Assembly (NCBI RefSeq): GCF_000425505.1
Contig: NZ_AUDO01000010.1
Location: forward strand, 111,055 to 175,054
Length of the DNA: 64,000 bases
Direction of reading: 5' to 3'
Origin: Flavobacterium frigidarium DSM 17623
Lineage (GTDB): Bacteria; Bacteroidota; Bacteroidia; Flavobacteriales; Flavobacteriaceae
Part shown: positions 28,773 to 38,204 of the stretch, one piece after another
Numbering within the stretch: position 1 is the stretch's first letter
Layout: each line of letters starts with the position of its first letter
Position numbers and translations under genes: made by a program
The notes under the pieces: generated by a model
Seen by the model: only the letters and a program-made list of their open reading frames with translations
The model's database searches: none
What the model was told of the DNA's origin: nothing

Positions 28773-29591
28773 TTAATATTGTTCTTTCTCGTTAGGGAAG
28801 TCGCTAGATTTTACATCAGCAACATACTGGCCAATTGCTTTAGTCATTCCTTCATACAAATCCATATAACGACGCAAGAAACGCGGACTAAACTCATTGT
28901 TCATTCCTAACATATCGTGAATTACAAGTACTTGACCATCGACACCACCACCAGCACCAATTCCTATAACAGGAATAGCGATACTCTTGGCTACTTTTTC
29001 AGCAAGGTGGGCAGGTATTTTTTCAAGAACTAAGGCAAAACAACCCAAACGCTCTAATAATTTTGCGTCTTCTATTAATTTATCAGCCTCTTCATCTTCT
29101 TTTGCACGTACAGTGTAGGTACCAAATTTATAAATGGACTGTGGAGTTAAACCCAAGTGTCCCATAACTGGAATGCCTGCGTTTAATATTTTTTTTATTG
29201 ATTCTTTGATTTCTTTTCCACCCTCTAATTTTACTGCATGACCACCGCTTTCTTTCATTATTCGAATAGCAGAGCGCAAGGCTTCTTTAGGGTCAGACTG
29301 GTAGCTACCAAAGGGTAAATCTACTACAACTAGTGATCGTTCTATTGCACGCACTACAGATGATGCATGGTAGATCATTTGATCTAAAGTAATAGGTAGT
29401 GTCGTTTCATGACCAGCCATGACATTTGATGCAGAATCCCCAACAAGGATAACATCAATTCCAGCAGTATCAACAATTTTTGCCATTGTAAAATCGTAAG
29501 CCGTAAGCATAGAGATTTTCTCTCCATTAGCTTTCATCTCAATCAGTGACTTTGTTGTAATTCTTTTATAATCTTTTTTTGCTACAGACAT
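28773..29591 (-). CDS. panB: 3-methyl-2-oxobutanoate hydroxymethyltransferase
   Basis: First committed step of pantothenate synthesis: adds a hydroxymethyl group from methylene-tetrahydrofolate to 2-oxoisovalerate. The 272 residues (from the ATG at 29591, MSVAKKDYK) contain [11 protein letters not shown], the Mg2+-binding [23 protein letters not shown], and the catalytic Glu in VLEKIPA, all family signatures. An in-frame ATG 16 codons earlier adds a non-homologous hydrophobic stretch and is rejected. No panC or panD is adjacent. Confidence 0.95.
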   Translation of the reverse strand: MSVAKKDYKRITTKSLIEMKANGEKISMLTAYDFTMAKIVDTAGIDVILVGDSASNVMAGHETTLPITLDQMIYHASSVVRAIERSLVVVDLPFGSYQSDPKEALRSAIRIMKESGGHAVKLEGGKEIKESIKKILNAGIPVMGHLGLTPQSIYKFGTYTVRAKEDEEADKLIEDAKLLERLGCFALVLEKIPAHLAEKVAKSIAIPVIGIGAGGGVDGQVLVIHDMLGMNNEFSPRFLRRYMDLYEGMTKAIGQYVADVKSSDFPNEKEQY

Positions 29592-29686
29592 AGTTGTATT
29601 TTTTGGAAACGTAAAAGTACTAAAACAAATTCTTATCAAACCTAAAAAAAGTACCGACTTTATTCATTTCCTTCTTATACCAACAT

Positions 29687-30751
29687 TTAGTTTGCCGTTT
29701 TTTTCTTTTTCGAAATGGTATCTTCAATTAATGTCACCGCTTCTTCGATTGTTGTGGTATTTGTATTGATAGCAAAACTACCATTTCCATAAGGAGTGTA
29801 CATCTTCTCATTGGTCACACAAAAAAGACCTACAGTAGTAGATAGTGAAGCACTAGCGAGGTGCATCATGCCGCTATCTGCACCTACAAATAGTTCAGTA
29901 TTAGCTATAAAAGCCGCGATTTCTCTAATGTCCTTACTGTAAAAAGAAGGGGCTTCAAAGTTAATTTGAGAAACGTTTTCAACAGGTAAAACTTCCACGA
30001 TATTATATTCAGGAAAGCGCTCTTTTAATTGGTTATAAAATGGCTGCCACCAACTATTTTTATAGCACTTATCCCCAGTCGCAAAGGTGAAAATACAAAG
30101 TGTTTTTTTATCATTCTTTACAATTTCTTGCAAAGTATTTTTGGCATTTGCTAATTCTTCAGTAGACAGCTTGAGATTTAATGAAGGAACGGGTTTGTTG
30201 TTTTCAGGAAATCCTAATACTTGTAAATAATGTCTAAAATTATAAACAGGGTATTTAGCAATATGGTCATAATCGGTATGCTTTGCAGCGAGATTATCAA
30301 CATCATCCCCAAAGAATTTAAAATCAGCATTGGCAAATTGAGCAGACAAACGACCTGAAGAAGAATTTTTTACCACATTTATAACAATATCGTAGTTGTA
30401 AGCTTTAATTGCCATCCAGCCTTTTACATACTTTATCAATTCTTTAAACGGTTTTCTAGGCAGTCGAATAATTTTATTGATATGTTCGTAACCCTGAAAA
30501 ATACTAGGCGCTGCATTTCCATTGACAAATAAATCAATCTTACAATTTGGAAACGTAGCGATCACTTCTTGCAACAGGGGAGTCATAAGCAATTGATTGC
30601 CTAATCTAGGATTGGGTCTACATATAAGTATACGAGTAACGTTGACCTTAGTAATATCGCCACCTTTAGAAAAATGGGCAGAACCTATATTCCTAGTAAT
30701 GTTTTGCATTAGCCTCCTACGTACACTATTTACTTTGCTTTTTATGCTCAT
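29687..30751 (-). CDS. Family 9 glycosyltransferase (heptosyltransferase-like)
   Basis: A 354-residue GT9 protein with the ADP-heptose:LPS heptosyltransferase fold, acting at the inner face of the cytoplasmic membrane on LPS or another surface glycan. Signatures are ILICRPNPRLGNQLLMTPLL at the N-terminal domain and ELFVGADSGMMHLASA in the donor-binding domain, plus the CIFTFATGDKCYKNSWW segment. The first 35 residues are basic and may help membrane attachment. No other LPS genes are next to it, so the exact linkage is unknown. Confidence 0.88.
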   Translation of the reverse strand: MSIKSKVNSVRRRLMQNITRNIGSAHFSKGGDITKVNVTRILICRPNPRLGNQLLMTPLLQEVIATFPNCKIDLFVNGNAAPSIFQGYEHINKIIRLPRKPFKELIKYVKGWMAIKAYNYDIVINVVKNSSSGRLSAQFANADFKFFGDDVDNLAAKHTDYDHIAKYPVYNFRHYLQVLGFPENNKPVPSLNLKLSTEELANAKNTLQEIVKNDKKTLCIFTFATGDKCYKNSWWQPFYNQLKERFPEYNIVEVLPVENVSQINFEAPSFYSKDIREIAAFIANTELFVGADSGMMHLASASLSTTVGLFCVTNEKMYTPYGNGSFAINTNTTTIEEAVTLIEDTISKKKKTAN

Positions 30752-31197
30752 GTTTTAAAATTTATCTCTTAATAAATGAAGCACAAATTGAATTATTTGT
30801 AAAAGTGCTTCTAACGATTGTACCAACTGTCTCTAAAATGATCTCGATTGTAAGGCCAAAGAAACAATTAAAAAATTAAAGTATGTTTATAAGTTTAGCA
30901 TCACAAGATAAATTTTAAGCCACTATTAAGAAATTTAATGATTTCTTAATAGTTTGAGTTAGCAAAGTGGTTTTTTTATTACAATTGTTGCTTTGAAAAA
31001 TTCTATCAGCTTATCCTATTACTTCATGCTGTTGAAATATTGTGTGCAGTAGTGTTGTTTTACCATTTTATCTACAAACTTATCGTGTGAATAATCATTT
31101 AATTAATAGAATTGATAAAAAATAAATGCATTAATAAAATATTAACACAATAGTATACTTTTGGCAAATAATTTATGAAACCACTTAAGTATAATTT
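30752..31197. other. Intergenic region upstream of the TonB receptor
   Basis: No gene seen. It holds a perfect 13-bp hairpin at 30922-30953 (ACTATTAAGAAAT arms, 6-base loop) without a T-tail, and the -7 box at 31156-31163. No cobalamin or other known riboswitch was recognised. Confidence 0.6.
31156..31163 (+). promoter_or_regulatory. -7 promoter box of the TonB receptor
   Basis: TACTTTTG matches TAnnTTTG, 34 bases before the ATG. A proper -33 TTG is not seen. Confidence 0.5.
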
Positions 31198-33816
31198 ATG
31201 AAGCAAATAAACCACCTTTATTACGCCGTACTGTTGTTATTAATGCCTTTTTGCATGAACGCACAATCAGTTAAAGGTACCATTCTCGACGGGAACGGAC
31301 AGCCTATGGCATATTCTAACATTGTAAACAAAGCAACGGCAATTGGAGTAACTGCAGATGCAAATGGAAAATTTGAAATCAAAGTAAAAGGATTTCCTGT
31401 AACACTTATTGCAAAATATGTAGGATACCAAAACAAAACAATTGAAGTAGCTAGTGAGAGTGAAGATGTTATATTTCAGCTTGATCCTAACAATAGCTTA
31501 GACGAAGTTGTAGTAACAGGAAACAGAGCAAAAACGAGAACAGTATTAAGTTCTGCAGTGCCGATAGACAAGCTGTATGCTGAAGATTTAAAATCAAGCG
31601 GGCAAGTTACATTCGATAAAATGTTAGCTTATAAAATTCCTTCTTTTAATTCTAGTACACAAGCGGTTTCTGACGCCACAGCACATTTTGATCCGGCAGA
31701 TTTACGTGGATTAGGACCTAGCCGTACCTTAGTATTAGTAAACGGAAAAAGAAAAAATCAAAGTGCACTCGTTTATATCAATGATACACCTGGAAAAGGA
31801 GAAGTAGGTACCGATATGAAAAGTATTCCTTTTTCTGCTATCGAAAGGGTAGAGGTTTTACGTGATGGTGCATCGTCACAATATGGTTCTGATGCTATTG
31901 CGGGTGTAGTCAACATCATTCTTAAAAAGCAAACTAATTTTACTGAAGTTAGTTTGACGTCGGGAGTAACGTCTCAAGGTGATGGTTTCAATTTTGGTGC
32001 TGATTTAAATTCAGGATTTAAAATTGCTCAAAAAGGGTTTGTGAATTTCAACCTTTCATACCTAGACCAAAATAAAACAAATAGAGCAGGGAAGCCAGGA
32101 AGAGATGGTTTATTTGGAGTTGAAGCAAACGATCCACAATGGGGAGATTATCTAAAAAACAATCCAGATCTAGGAATGAACATTGGTCAGCCAGATACTA
32201 AGATGGGAGCTTTAGTTGTTAATGCAGAGTATCCACTTTCTGATAATACTACTATATATGCCTTTGGAGATATTAATATTCGAAAAGGAACAAGTTTTGC
32301 ATTAAACAGAACACCTTACTGGGCATCAGATCCTTTTAATTTATTACATGATGCAGGAACAACTTATACTGGTTACCAACCTACTTTTAATACAGATATT
32401 TTCGATAATTTGGGATCTGTTGGATTAAGAACTTCAATCTTAGGATTTAGTTCTGATTTTAGTTTGACAACAGGATCAAATAAAGTGGATTACACTGTAG
32501 GAAGCACTTGGAATCCTATATTAGGTGCAGACAGTCCTACAGAGTTCAATGTAGGTGGCTATACCTTCAGTCAATTTGTGGGTAATGCTGACTTTTCTAG
32601 AACTTTTGATAAAGTTACTTTCGGTTTTGGTACTGAGCTTAGAAAAGAAACATACGAAGGTAGGGCTGGTCAAGAAGAATCATATGTAGGAGAGGGATCG
32701 ATCTCTTTTCCTGGTCTAAGACCTTCTAATGCGTTCGTAGAAAGTCGTAATAATGTAGGTGTTTATTCAACTTTAGATTATGATGTTACCGATGCTTTTT
32801 TAATTGGAGGATCATTACGTTATGAGAATTACTCTGATTTTGGAAATAATTTCTCTTGGAAAGTGAATTCACGTTATAAATTAAATAACGATATTACTGT
32901 AAGAGCATCGTTTAGTACAGGATTTAGAGCTCCGGCCTTGCACCAAATTTATTTGAGTAACATTCAAACTATTGTAACTGGAGATACAGTTGCAAACGAA
33001 GTAACCTTTAATAACCAAGATCCAATAATTGTAGGTTTGGGTGTTCCCAAATTACATGCTGAGAAATCTCAAAATATCTCAACAGGAATTACTTTTAGAG
33101 CTGGTTCAAATTTTACAGCTTCTTTAGATTTCTACCATATTAAAGTAAACGACCGTGTGCTTTTTACAGGAAAAATAGAGAAGGATGATGATGATACTAC
33201 GACGAATCCTATCGAAGAAATTCTTGATGCTAATAATGTTAAGAGCATGAAGTTTTTTATAAATGCAGTGAACACTACTACAAAAGGAGTTGACATTGTA
33301 TTAAATTACAAAAACTTACAAATAGGAGACGGAAAATTAGGATTAAGTTTAGCTTCAAATATTGCTAACATTAAAATAAACGGACAAATTGCTACACCTG
33401 CAATTTTAAAAGACAACGGTTATGACATTTTTGATCGCAAGGAGCAATCTAGAATTTTAAGTGCGAGACCTAATACAAAAGTACTATTAGGAGCTAATTA
33501 TGACTTTAAGAAAGCAACTTTCATTTTGAACAATACTTATTTTGGTGAAGTGACTTGGCAACATGCTAAAGACCCAGCAAAAGATCAAACATTTTCAGGA
33601 AAAGTGCTTACTGATTTTGGAGTGGCTTACAAAATCACCAACACAATATCAGCAAATGTTATGGTAAACAACTTATTCAATGTTTATCCAGATGTCATCG
33701 ATACAAAAGGTGATGTGGTTACTGACTTAGGAGGTCGCTTCAAGTATCCGTGGGAAGTAAACCAGTTTGGGTTTAACGGTACTACTTTTACAGCAGGACT
33801 GAATTTTAAATTCTAA
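31198..33816 (+). CDS. TonB-dependent outer-membrane receptor
   Basis: An 872-residue outer-membrane transporter energised by TonB. Order: signal peptide (1-23, ending FCMNAQ), a CarboxypepD-regulatory-like beta domain (about 24-103), a TonB box-like LDEVVVTGNR stretch, the plug domain (about 115-235, with LVLVNGKRKNQS and IERVEVLRDGASSQYGSDAIAGVVNI), then a 22-strand barrel ending in aromatic Phe (GLNFKF). There is no SusD-like lipoprotein partner, which makes a polysaccharide-uptake role less likely than a siderophore, cofactor or peptide ligand. It is transcribed alone. Confidence 0.93.
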   Translation: MKQINHLYYAVLLLLMPFCMNAQSVKGTILDGNGQPMAYSNIVNKATAIGVTADANGKFEIKVKGFPVTLIAKYVGYQNKTIEVASESEDVIFQLDPNNSLDEVVVTGNRAKTRTVLSSAVPIDKLYAEDLKSSGQVTFDKMLAYKIPSFNSSTQAVSDATAHFDPADLRGLGPSRTLVLVNGKRKNQSALVYINDTPGKGEVGTDMKSIPFSAIERVEVLRDGASSQYGSDAIAGVVNIILKKQTNFTEVSLTSGVTSQGDGFNFGADLNSGFKIAQKGFVNFNLSYLDQNKTNRAGKPGRDGLFGVEANDPQWGDYLKNNPDLGMNIGQPDTKMGALVVNAEYPLSDNTTIYAFGDINIRKGTSFALNRTPYWASDPFNLLHDAGTTYTGYQPTFNTDIFDNLGSVGLRTSILGFSSDFSLTTGSNKVDYTVGSTWNPILGADSPTEFNVGGYTFSQFVGNADFSRTFDKVTFGFGTELRKETYEGRAGQEESYVGEGSISFPGLRPSNAFVESRNNVGVYSTLDYDVTDAFLIGGSLRYENYSDFGNNFSWKVNSRYKLNNDITVRASFSTGFRAPALHQIYLSNIQTIVTGDTVANEVTFNNQDPIIVGLGVPKLHAEKSQNISTGITFRAGSNFTASLDFYHIKVNDRVLFTGKIEKDDDDTTTNPIEEILDANNVKSMKFFINAVNTTTKGVDIVLNYKNLQIGDGKLGLSLASNIANIKINGQIATPAILKDNGYDIFDRKEQSRILSARPNTKVLLGANYDFKKATFILNNTYFGEVTWQHAKDPAKDQTFSGKVLTDFGVAYKITNTISANVMVNNLFNVYPDVIDTKGDVVTDLGGRFKYPWEVNQFGFNGTTFTAGLNFKF

Positions 33817-33833
33817 ACTATAATTAAGGCATA

Positions 33834-33862
33834 AAAAAAACGGGATTTGTCCCGTTTTTTTG
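33834..33862. terminator. Bidirectional terminator after the TonB receptor
   Basis: The stem AAAACGGGA/TCCCGTTTT with a TTTG loop has A/T runs on both sides and also serves the convergent DUF1398 gene. Confidence 0.9.
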
Positions 33863-33888
33863 TGTCTTTATATTTCGATGTAAGTTCT

Positions 33889-34278
33889 TTATACTGGTAA
33901 CTTTTCGATAATTATTGCTTCCCCATCAGCAGAAAAATAAGTACAAGTCATGCCTATTATATCGATACGCCATTTTGCAATACCACACTGCGCTGCTTGC
34001 TCACAAAAAGTAATATAATCCGTTTGTCCGCCTTGATGCATCACTAGATACTCGATAAAACGTTCTTTATTTACAGTGCTAGCGACTGGAAAATCAGTGT
34101 GTTTTCGATCTGTACTAGCATCGTCATTATTAGCTCCAAAATAAACTACGCGGCTGTCAGCAGTATAGGTATCATATTCTTCAATCCCCATGTTAATTAA
34201 TTCCTGAATATAATTAGGAAAATCAGCACCTGTCTTTACTTTTTCGTACGCTACTTTTATAAGTTCTAGTGTAAACAT
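33889..34278 (-). CDS. DUF1398 family protein
   Basis: A 129-residue cytoplasmic protein of the DUF1398 (YbcV-like) family, recognised from the combination GADFPNYIQELINMGIEEYDTYTADS and CEQAAQCGIAKWRIDIIGMTCTYFS layout. Members show no catalytic motif and their role is unknown. It is single-gene, convergent with the TonB receptor. Two Cys near residue 90 and one near 110 are seen; no signal peptide or membrane helix. Confidence 0.8.
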   Translation of the reverse strand: MFTLELIKVAYEKVKTGADFPNYIQELINMGIEEYDTYTADSRVVYFGANNDDASTDRKHTDFPVASTVNKERFIEYLVMHQGGQTDYITFCEQAAQCGIAKWRIDIIGMTCTYFSADGEAIIIEKLPV

Positions 34279-34576
34279 AAATGTTGTTATTTTTAATTAA
34301 GAAAGAACGCAAACCTGACTATTTTATCTAGTTGAGATTTGGCACTAAAATACTATTTATTTTTAATTAAGCAATTTTTACTACCATTCCTGGTTTTAAA
34401 AAATAATAAGTTGCTGTATAATAAATAATTACCAATCTTTAAATTTAGCTATGCTGCTCCATCAATAACAGCTGACTTTGCTACAAAAACCAAATCGCTT
34501 CATGATGAGGTTCTGGTAGATGCATAAAAAAAGAGCGCTAATTAGCGCCCTTCTTGAATTATAGGTGTTATATCAA
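34279..34576. other. Intergenic stretch with a short coding-like remnant
   Basis: No intact gene. A plus-strand frame from 34429 to 34527 (32 codons, no ATG) ends with a stop that abuts the hairpin at 34531. The composition resembles a protein C-terminus, so it could be a gene relic, but chance is equally possible. Confidence 0.4.
34524..34553 (-). terminator. Terminator of the Lys/Asp-rich secreted protein gene
   Basis: The palindrome GCGCTAATTAGCGC is followed by a seven-base T-run on the minus strand, 25 bases after the stop codon. Confidence 0.85.
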
Positions 34577-35095
34577 TTATCTTCTGTTATCGTGTTTGTC
34601 GTATTTTTTATCATACTTTTTGTCGTACTTTTTATCGTTATATTTTTTTGCATAATAACGATCATTTCTAGAATCGTTTCTATCATTATAAACTACCGTT
34701 CTATTAGTAGTGCGGTTGATCACTACTTTATCACTGGCACCTCTATATCCAACTTTATATTTTGTTCTATCATTATTAAAGTTTCTATAAGGAGTGCTTC
34801 CGTGGTAGTCGTTCAAAACTACTTTGTATCCTGTGTTTACATTGTAATTACTATAATGGCGAGGTAATGATCTTGATCGAACCCAGCTTCCTCCGTTGAG
34901 GTAAATGTATTGCTCATTACGAACATCATAGTATGACTGAATATCGGGAATGTAATAGTAGCTTGCGGCTACTCGCGCATTGTTATGATATACTGGTGCA
35001 GTACCAATATTCAAATTAACTGATATTTGTGCAGTTGCTGCAGTTGTAGTTCCAAGTAAAATTATTCCAGCGGCTATAAGTTTTAGAGTTTTCAT
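34577..35095 (-). CDS. Secreted protein with a repetitive Lys/Asp/Tyr tail
   Basis: A 172-residue exported protein of unknown function. A clear signal peptide (MKTLKLIAAGIILLGTTTAATAQ) precedes a Tyr- and Asn-rich domain (about 24-130) with RVAASYYYIPDIQSYYDV and an RSLPRHYSNYN segment. The last 35 residues are a low-complexity tail with four KKY-type units (KYNDKKYDKKYDKKYDKHD). The body resembles small secreted proteins common in Flavobacterium. It is monocistronic, with a long upstream region. Confidence 0.75.
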   Translation of the reverse strand: MKTLKLIAAGIILLGTTTAATAQISVNLNIGTAPVYHNNARVAASYYYIPDIQSYYDVRNEQYIYLNGGSWVRSRSLPRHYSNYNVNTGYKVVLNDYHGSTPYRNFNNDRTKYKVGYRGASDKVVINRTTNRTVVYNDRNDSRNDRYYAKKYNDKKYDKKYDKKYDKHDNRR

Positions 35096-35813
35096 ATTTT
35101 CTATATTTTAAATTGTAATGTTCTTTTTAATTAATGCGTATATACATTTGGTGTATTTCCAACAACTGTGCCACTGCAGTATATTAACGTTTTTTTAGCG
35201 TAGGTCCACAGCGATTAATTTTCTTTTTCATATATTAATATATTGAATTTTAATTAGTTATATATTTTTTATTTTCGAATAAAAAAATGCAAGTGCAATT
35301 GCTTTTCGAAAAAATGTAGCGTAAGAGCATAATTTATAACTTTTCAAAACAGGATTTTTTAATTTATTCATCTTCCTATTTCCTTGCTATTTTAAAAAAT
35401 CCAATTAATCGAGATGGCAGTTTTTAGAATAATTTATTTCGGTATTTCCAAAATCAAAAATATGATCCAACAATAATTTGGCTTACCTGACGTTTTACAC
35501 CAATACCATTTTTCAAAAAGTAATTATCTACAATTTTTTGAAATTGTTAACTAGTACCTTCTTTGAACAAATTTGTACATTAAATATCTTTTTTACATCT
35601 AATGTAAGAGATAGCATTCGAACTTTTCACAGCTAACAATGTACCCATTTACCCAGTATTTGTGGGTATTGAGTAACAAGTGAGTAATTATTATACAAAC
35701 TTAAAAAGTGGCATATTGCGTAAGTCGTTGAAAAATAAGGGATAGCCATTTTGGAGCGTAGTTTGCTTAGTATTTTGTCGAAAACAATTACACATCAAAC
35801 TAAGTTTTGCAAT
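35096..35813. other. Long divergent intergenic region
   Basis: About 720 AT-rich bases between divergent genes. I see no convincing coding sequence or RNA gene. A short AT palindrome (TATATTAATATA) lies near 35233. No full TAnnTTTG box with a spaced TTG was found before the glycosyltransferase gene. Confidence 0.5.
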
Positions 35814-37223
35814 ATGAAAACACAAACCATACAACCTACAAACGCTTTTTTTGTCGATACAGACAATGCTAGCACTCAAAAAGAAAGTATCTCTAAAAGC
35901 ACAATCTCAAACCGAATTGTTCTAACAGCTACCATGCTACTTTTATTAAGTGGAGCTGCATTAGTTTACTTTTTACAGCCTGATTTTTATAATTTCAATC
36001 AAAGCAGAATCAATTCTCCTTTAGGTTTGGCTTTTCTAGGACTGACCATCTCACTATTGTTATTCAAAATCTCTTTCTTACTTTACAATGTATACTTGTA
36101 TTTTCAATACAAACCTATTGAGTCTGTAAGCGACGAATTGCTACCTACATGTACAGTGATTGTTCCAGCTTACAACGAAGGAAAATTAGTGTATCAAACA
36201 TTACACAGTATTGCAAATAGTGACTTCCCAGCTCACAAAATTCAAATCCTTGCCATTGACGATGGTAGTAAAGATGATACTTGGTACTGGATGAACAAAG
36301 CCAAAGAAGAACTTGGTGACCGTGTAGTTACATTCCAACAACCAGAAAACAAAGGAAAAAGACACGCTTTATACCGTGGATTTAATCTAGGAACAGGAGA
36401 AATCTTTGTAACTATTGATAGTGATTCAATCATAAAAACAGACACTTTAAGAAATTTAGTAAGTCCGTTTATAGTGGATCAAAACTGTGGAGCAGTAGCA
36501 GGAAATGTACGTGTACTTAATAATAAAAGTGCCATTTTACCTAAAATGCTAAACGTGAGTTTTGTGATGAGTTTTGAGTTTGTACGTTCTGCAGAAAGCC
36601 AATTAGGTAGTGTTTTGTGCACACCAGGAGCATTAGCAGCCTACAAAGCATCAGCCGTATTCAAATGTTTACCAGAGTGGATTGATCAAAAATTCATGGG
36701 TGTAGCATCTGACATTGGAGAAGATAGAGCCATGACAAACATGATCTTAAAACAAGGTAAAAAAGTATTATTCCAACGTAATGCGATTGTTTTAACTGAC
36801 GTTCCTGAAAGATATAAAGGACTATACAAAATGTTCATTAGATGGGGTAGAAGTAACGTGCGTGAAAACTTAGTAATGTCAAAATTCGTTTTCACCAACT
36901 TTAGAAAAGAATCAAAAGTAGGAGCAAGATTGTTGTTTACAAATCAGTTTTTAACAATCATCATGACGTACCCATTTTTCTTATTCATGTTGTATTTCAT
37001 TGTAATGCACCCGTTATTATTCATAAGTTCAACATTGTTAGGAATCTTAATTGTATCAAGTTTTCCGGTATTGTTCTACGCAAAAAAATACAGCGCAAAA
37101 GAGTCATTATGGGCTTATGCATATAGTGTTTTATACACATTCGGTTTATTCTGGATTGCACCTTACGCCATTGCAACTGCAGGACGTAGCGGATGGTTGA
37201 CTAGAGAAATCGTTGCAAAATAA
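35814..37223 (+). CDS. Membrane family 2 glycosyltransferase
   Basis: A 469-residue processive-type GT2 similar to hyaluronan or poly-N-acetylglucosamine synthases. Two N-terminal helices (about 35-55 and 70-90) precede the cytoplasmic GT-A domain with VIVPAYNEGK, LAIDDGSKD, the DSDS metal motif (TIDSDSI) and the acceptor-site GEDRAM stretch; the QxxRW position reads MFIRWGRS. Three or four C-terminal helices form the channel part. The ATG at 35814 is chosen over a TTG at 35751. It probably makes an exported glycan; there is no deacetylase or export partner beside it. Confidence 0.9.
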   Translation: MKTQTIQPTNAFFVDTDNASTQKESISKSTISNRIVLTATMLLLLSGAALVYFLQPDFYNFNQSRINSPLGLAFLGLTISLLLFKISFLLYNVYLYFQYKPIESVSDELLPTCTVIVPAYNEGKLVYQTLHSIANSDFPAHKIQILAIDDGSKDDTWYWMNKAKEELGDRVVTFQQPENKGKRHALYRGFNLGTGEIFVTIDSDSIIKTDTLRNLVSPFIVDQNCGAVAGNVRVLNNKSAILPKMLNVSFVMSFEFVRSAESQLGSVLCTPGALAAYKASAVFKCLPEWIDQKFMGVASDIGEDRAMTNMILKQGKKVLFQRNAIVLTDVPERYKGLYKMFIRWGRSNVRENLVMSKFVFTNFRKESKVGARLLFTNQFLTIIMTYPFFLFMLYFIVMHPLLFISSTLLGILIVSSFPVLFYAKKYSAKESLWAYAYSVLYTFGLFWIAPYAIATAGRSGWLTREIVAK

Positions 37224-37251
37224 TTAAAATTACATTTATCGTAATTTATAA

Positions 37252-37278
37252 AAAACCACTTTTCGGAGTGGTTTTTTT
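37252..37278 (+). terminator. Terminator of the glycosyltransferase gene
   Basis: The 9-bp stem AAAACCACT/AGTGGTTTT with loop TTTCGG is followed by a T-run. Confidence 0.9.
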
Positions 37279-37318
37279 ATGCCTTAAAATCAGCTAATTA
37301 AATGTATAAACATATTTC

Positions 37319-37433
37319 GGGCGTGCCAGCAATAAAGCAAGGGGATTACATTAGATTGCAGCTATTTATCCCCTTGCTTCATTGCTGTCGGGCTATACGC
37401 GCTACTTCGGTAGCTAGCTGCTATCCCTCACGC
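37319..37433 (+). repeat. Core-and-hairpin dispersed repeat, copy 1
   Basis: Three conserved cores, GGGCGTGCC (37319-37327), CGGGCTATACGC (37389-37400) and GCTGCTATCCCTCACGC (37417-37433), are separated by variable hairpins: an 18-bp stem at 37328-37386 and a GCTAC-TTCG-GTAGC stem at 37401-37414. A second copy sits inverted at 46576-46673. Confidence 0.75.
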
Positions 37434-37462
37434 AAATACAAAACTGCTACCAAGTAGACATA

Positions 37463-37495
37463 AAAAAATCGATAGCTATTAAACTATCGATTTTA
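37463..37495 (-). terminator. Terminator after the 39-residue small gene
   Basis: The 11-bp stem AAAATCGATAG/CTATCGATTTT with an 8-base loop is followed by a T-run on the minus strand. It lies 34 bases after the stop of the small gene at 37529-37648. Confidence 0.82.
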
Positions 37496-37528
37496 TGTTT
37501 TTAGAATGTTATAATACGCTCTCTAAAT

Positions 37529-37648
37529 TTATTTATTTGTGAACCATAAATAAAAAGTGAAGCCTAGAATAACGATTGTTTTTATATTACAGTACGTCAG
37601 TTTGAATCGTGACGTCACACGTTGGCAACTTTCTTCTTTACATTCCAT
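37529..37648 (-). CDS. Small single-helix membrane protein (39 residues)
   Basis: A short reading frame starting 7 bases after the stop of the Met-rich membrane protein gene and ending just before a good terminator, which supports it as a real last gene of that unit. The product has a charged, Cys-containing N-terminus (MECKEESCQRVTSRF), a third Cys at 20, and one hydrophobic helix (about 22-36) ending FTNK. I recognise no family. With three cysteines beside a methionine-rich partner, a metal-related role is a guess. Confidence 0.5.
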   Translation of the reverse strand: MECKEESCQRVTSRFKLTYCNIKTIVILGFTFYLWFTNK

Positions 37649-37655
37649 AGTGTTA

Positions 37656-38102
37656 TTATTTAGTATCTGACTTTCCTGTGCAAAAAGCATTCCCAACCAC
37701 TTTTGCTACTGCCATCCCAAAGATGATGTGTCCCATTAAACTTCCAATTGCTAACAATAATTTCGGACCTTCCATTGCGGGCATTCCCATCATGGCACCC
37801 ATAACTTTCATCATAATTTGAGCAACCACAAAGGCTACAATCCCAAAAAGCGCTCCTTTCAAGTAATGGTTATCGGCTTTAATTTTTGATGCGACAAAAA
37901 AGGTGTAAATCAAAGCAAACACAATCCCTATTACAAAATGCATCATCCAACCCACAAAAATAGGCATTCCCATCATTCCCGAAACCATTTCTGGTGGTGA
38001 CATTTTGGGCATTCCCATCATTTGGCTAATCATCATTACTGCTGTCATTACAACCGTACCTATAATACCTGCTAAAACTGATTTTTGGATCTTGTTACTC
38101 AT
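37656..38102 (-). CDS. Methionine-rich four-helix membrane protein
   Basis: A 148-residue integral membrane protein with about four helices and 23 methionines (about 16 percent). The motif MMGMP occurs three times (near 28, 43 and 100), each at a helix edge. It resembles the small DUF6789-like membrane proteins often found in Bacteroidota; no catalytic motif is present. Clustered Met residues in membrane proteins can bind copper or silver, but no other metal gene is adjacent, so this remains inference. It is followed directly by a 39-codon gene. Confidence 0.75.
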   Translation of the reverse strand: MSNKIQKSVLAGIIGTVVMTAVMMISQMMGMPKMSPPEMVSGMMGMPIFVGWMMHFVIGIVFALIYTFFVASKIKADNHYLKGALFGIVAFVVAQIMMKVMGAMMGMPAMEGPKLLLAIGSLMGHIIFGMAVAKVVGNAFCTGKSDTK

Positions 38103-38204
38103 AATTTTTAATTTTAAGTTAGTTTAAATAATTGCTGTGTTTATCGCTCGCTTATTACTTAATACCAATAATGATTAAAAATCACCCATCCGCTCAAAGT
38201 TTTT

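Noticed and set aside
34565..34867. 100-codon plus-strand hydrophobic frame
   Set aside because: Antisense to the Lys/Asp-rich tail of the secreted protein; the hydrophobic bias comes from the complementary codons.
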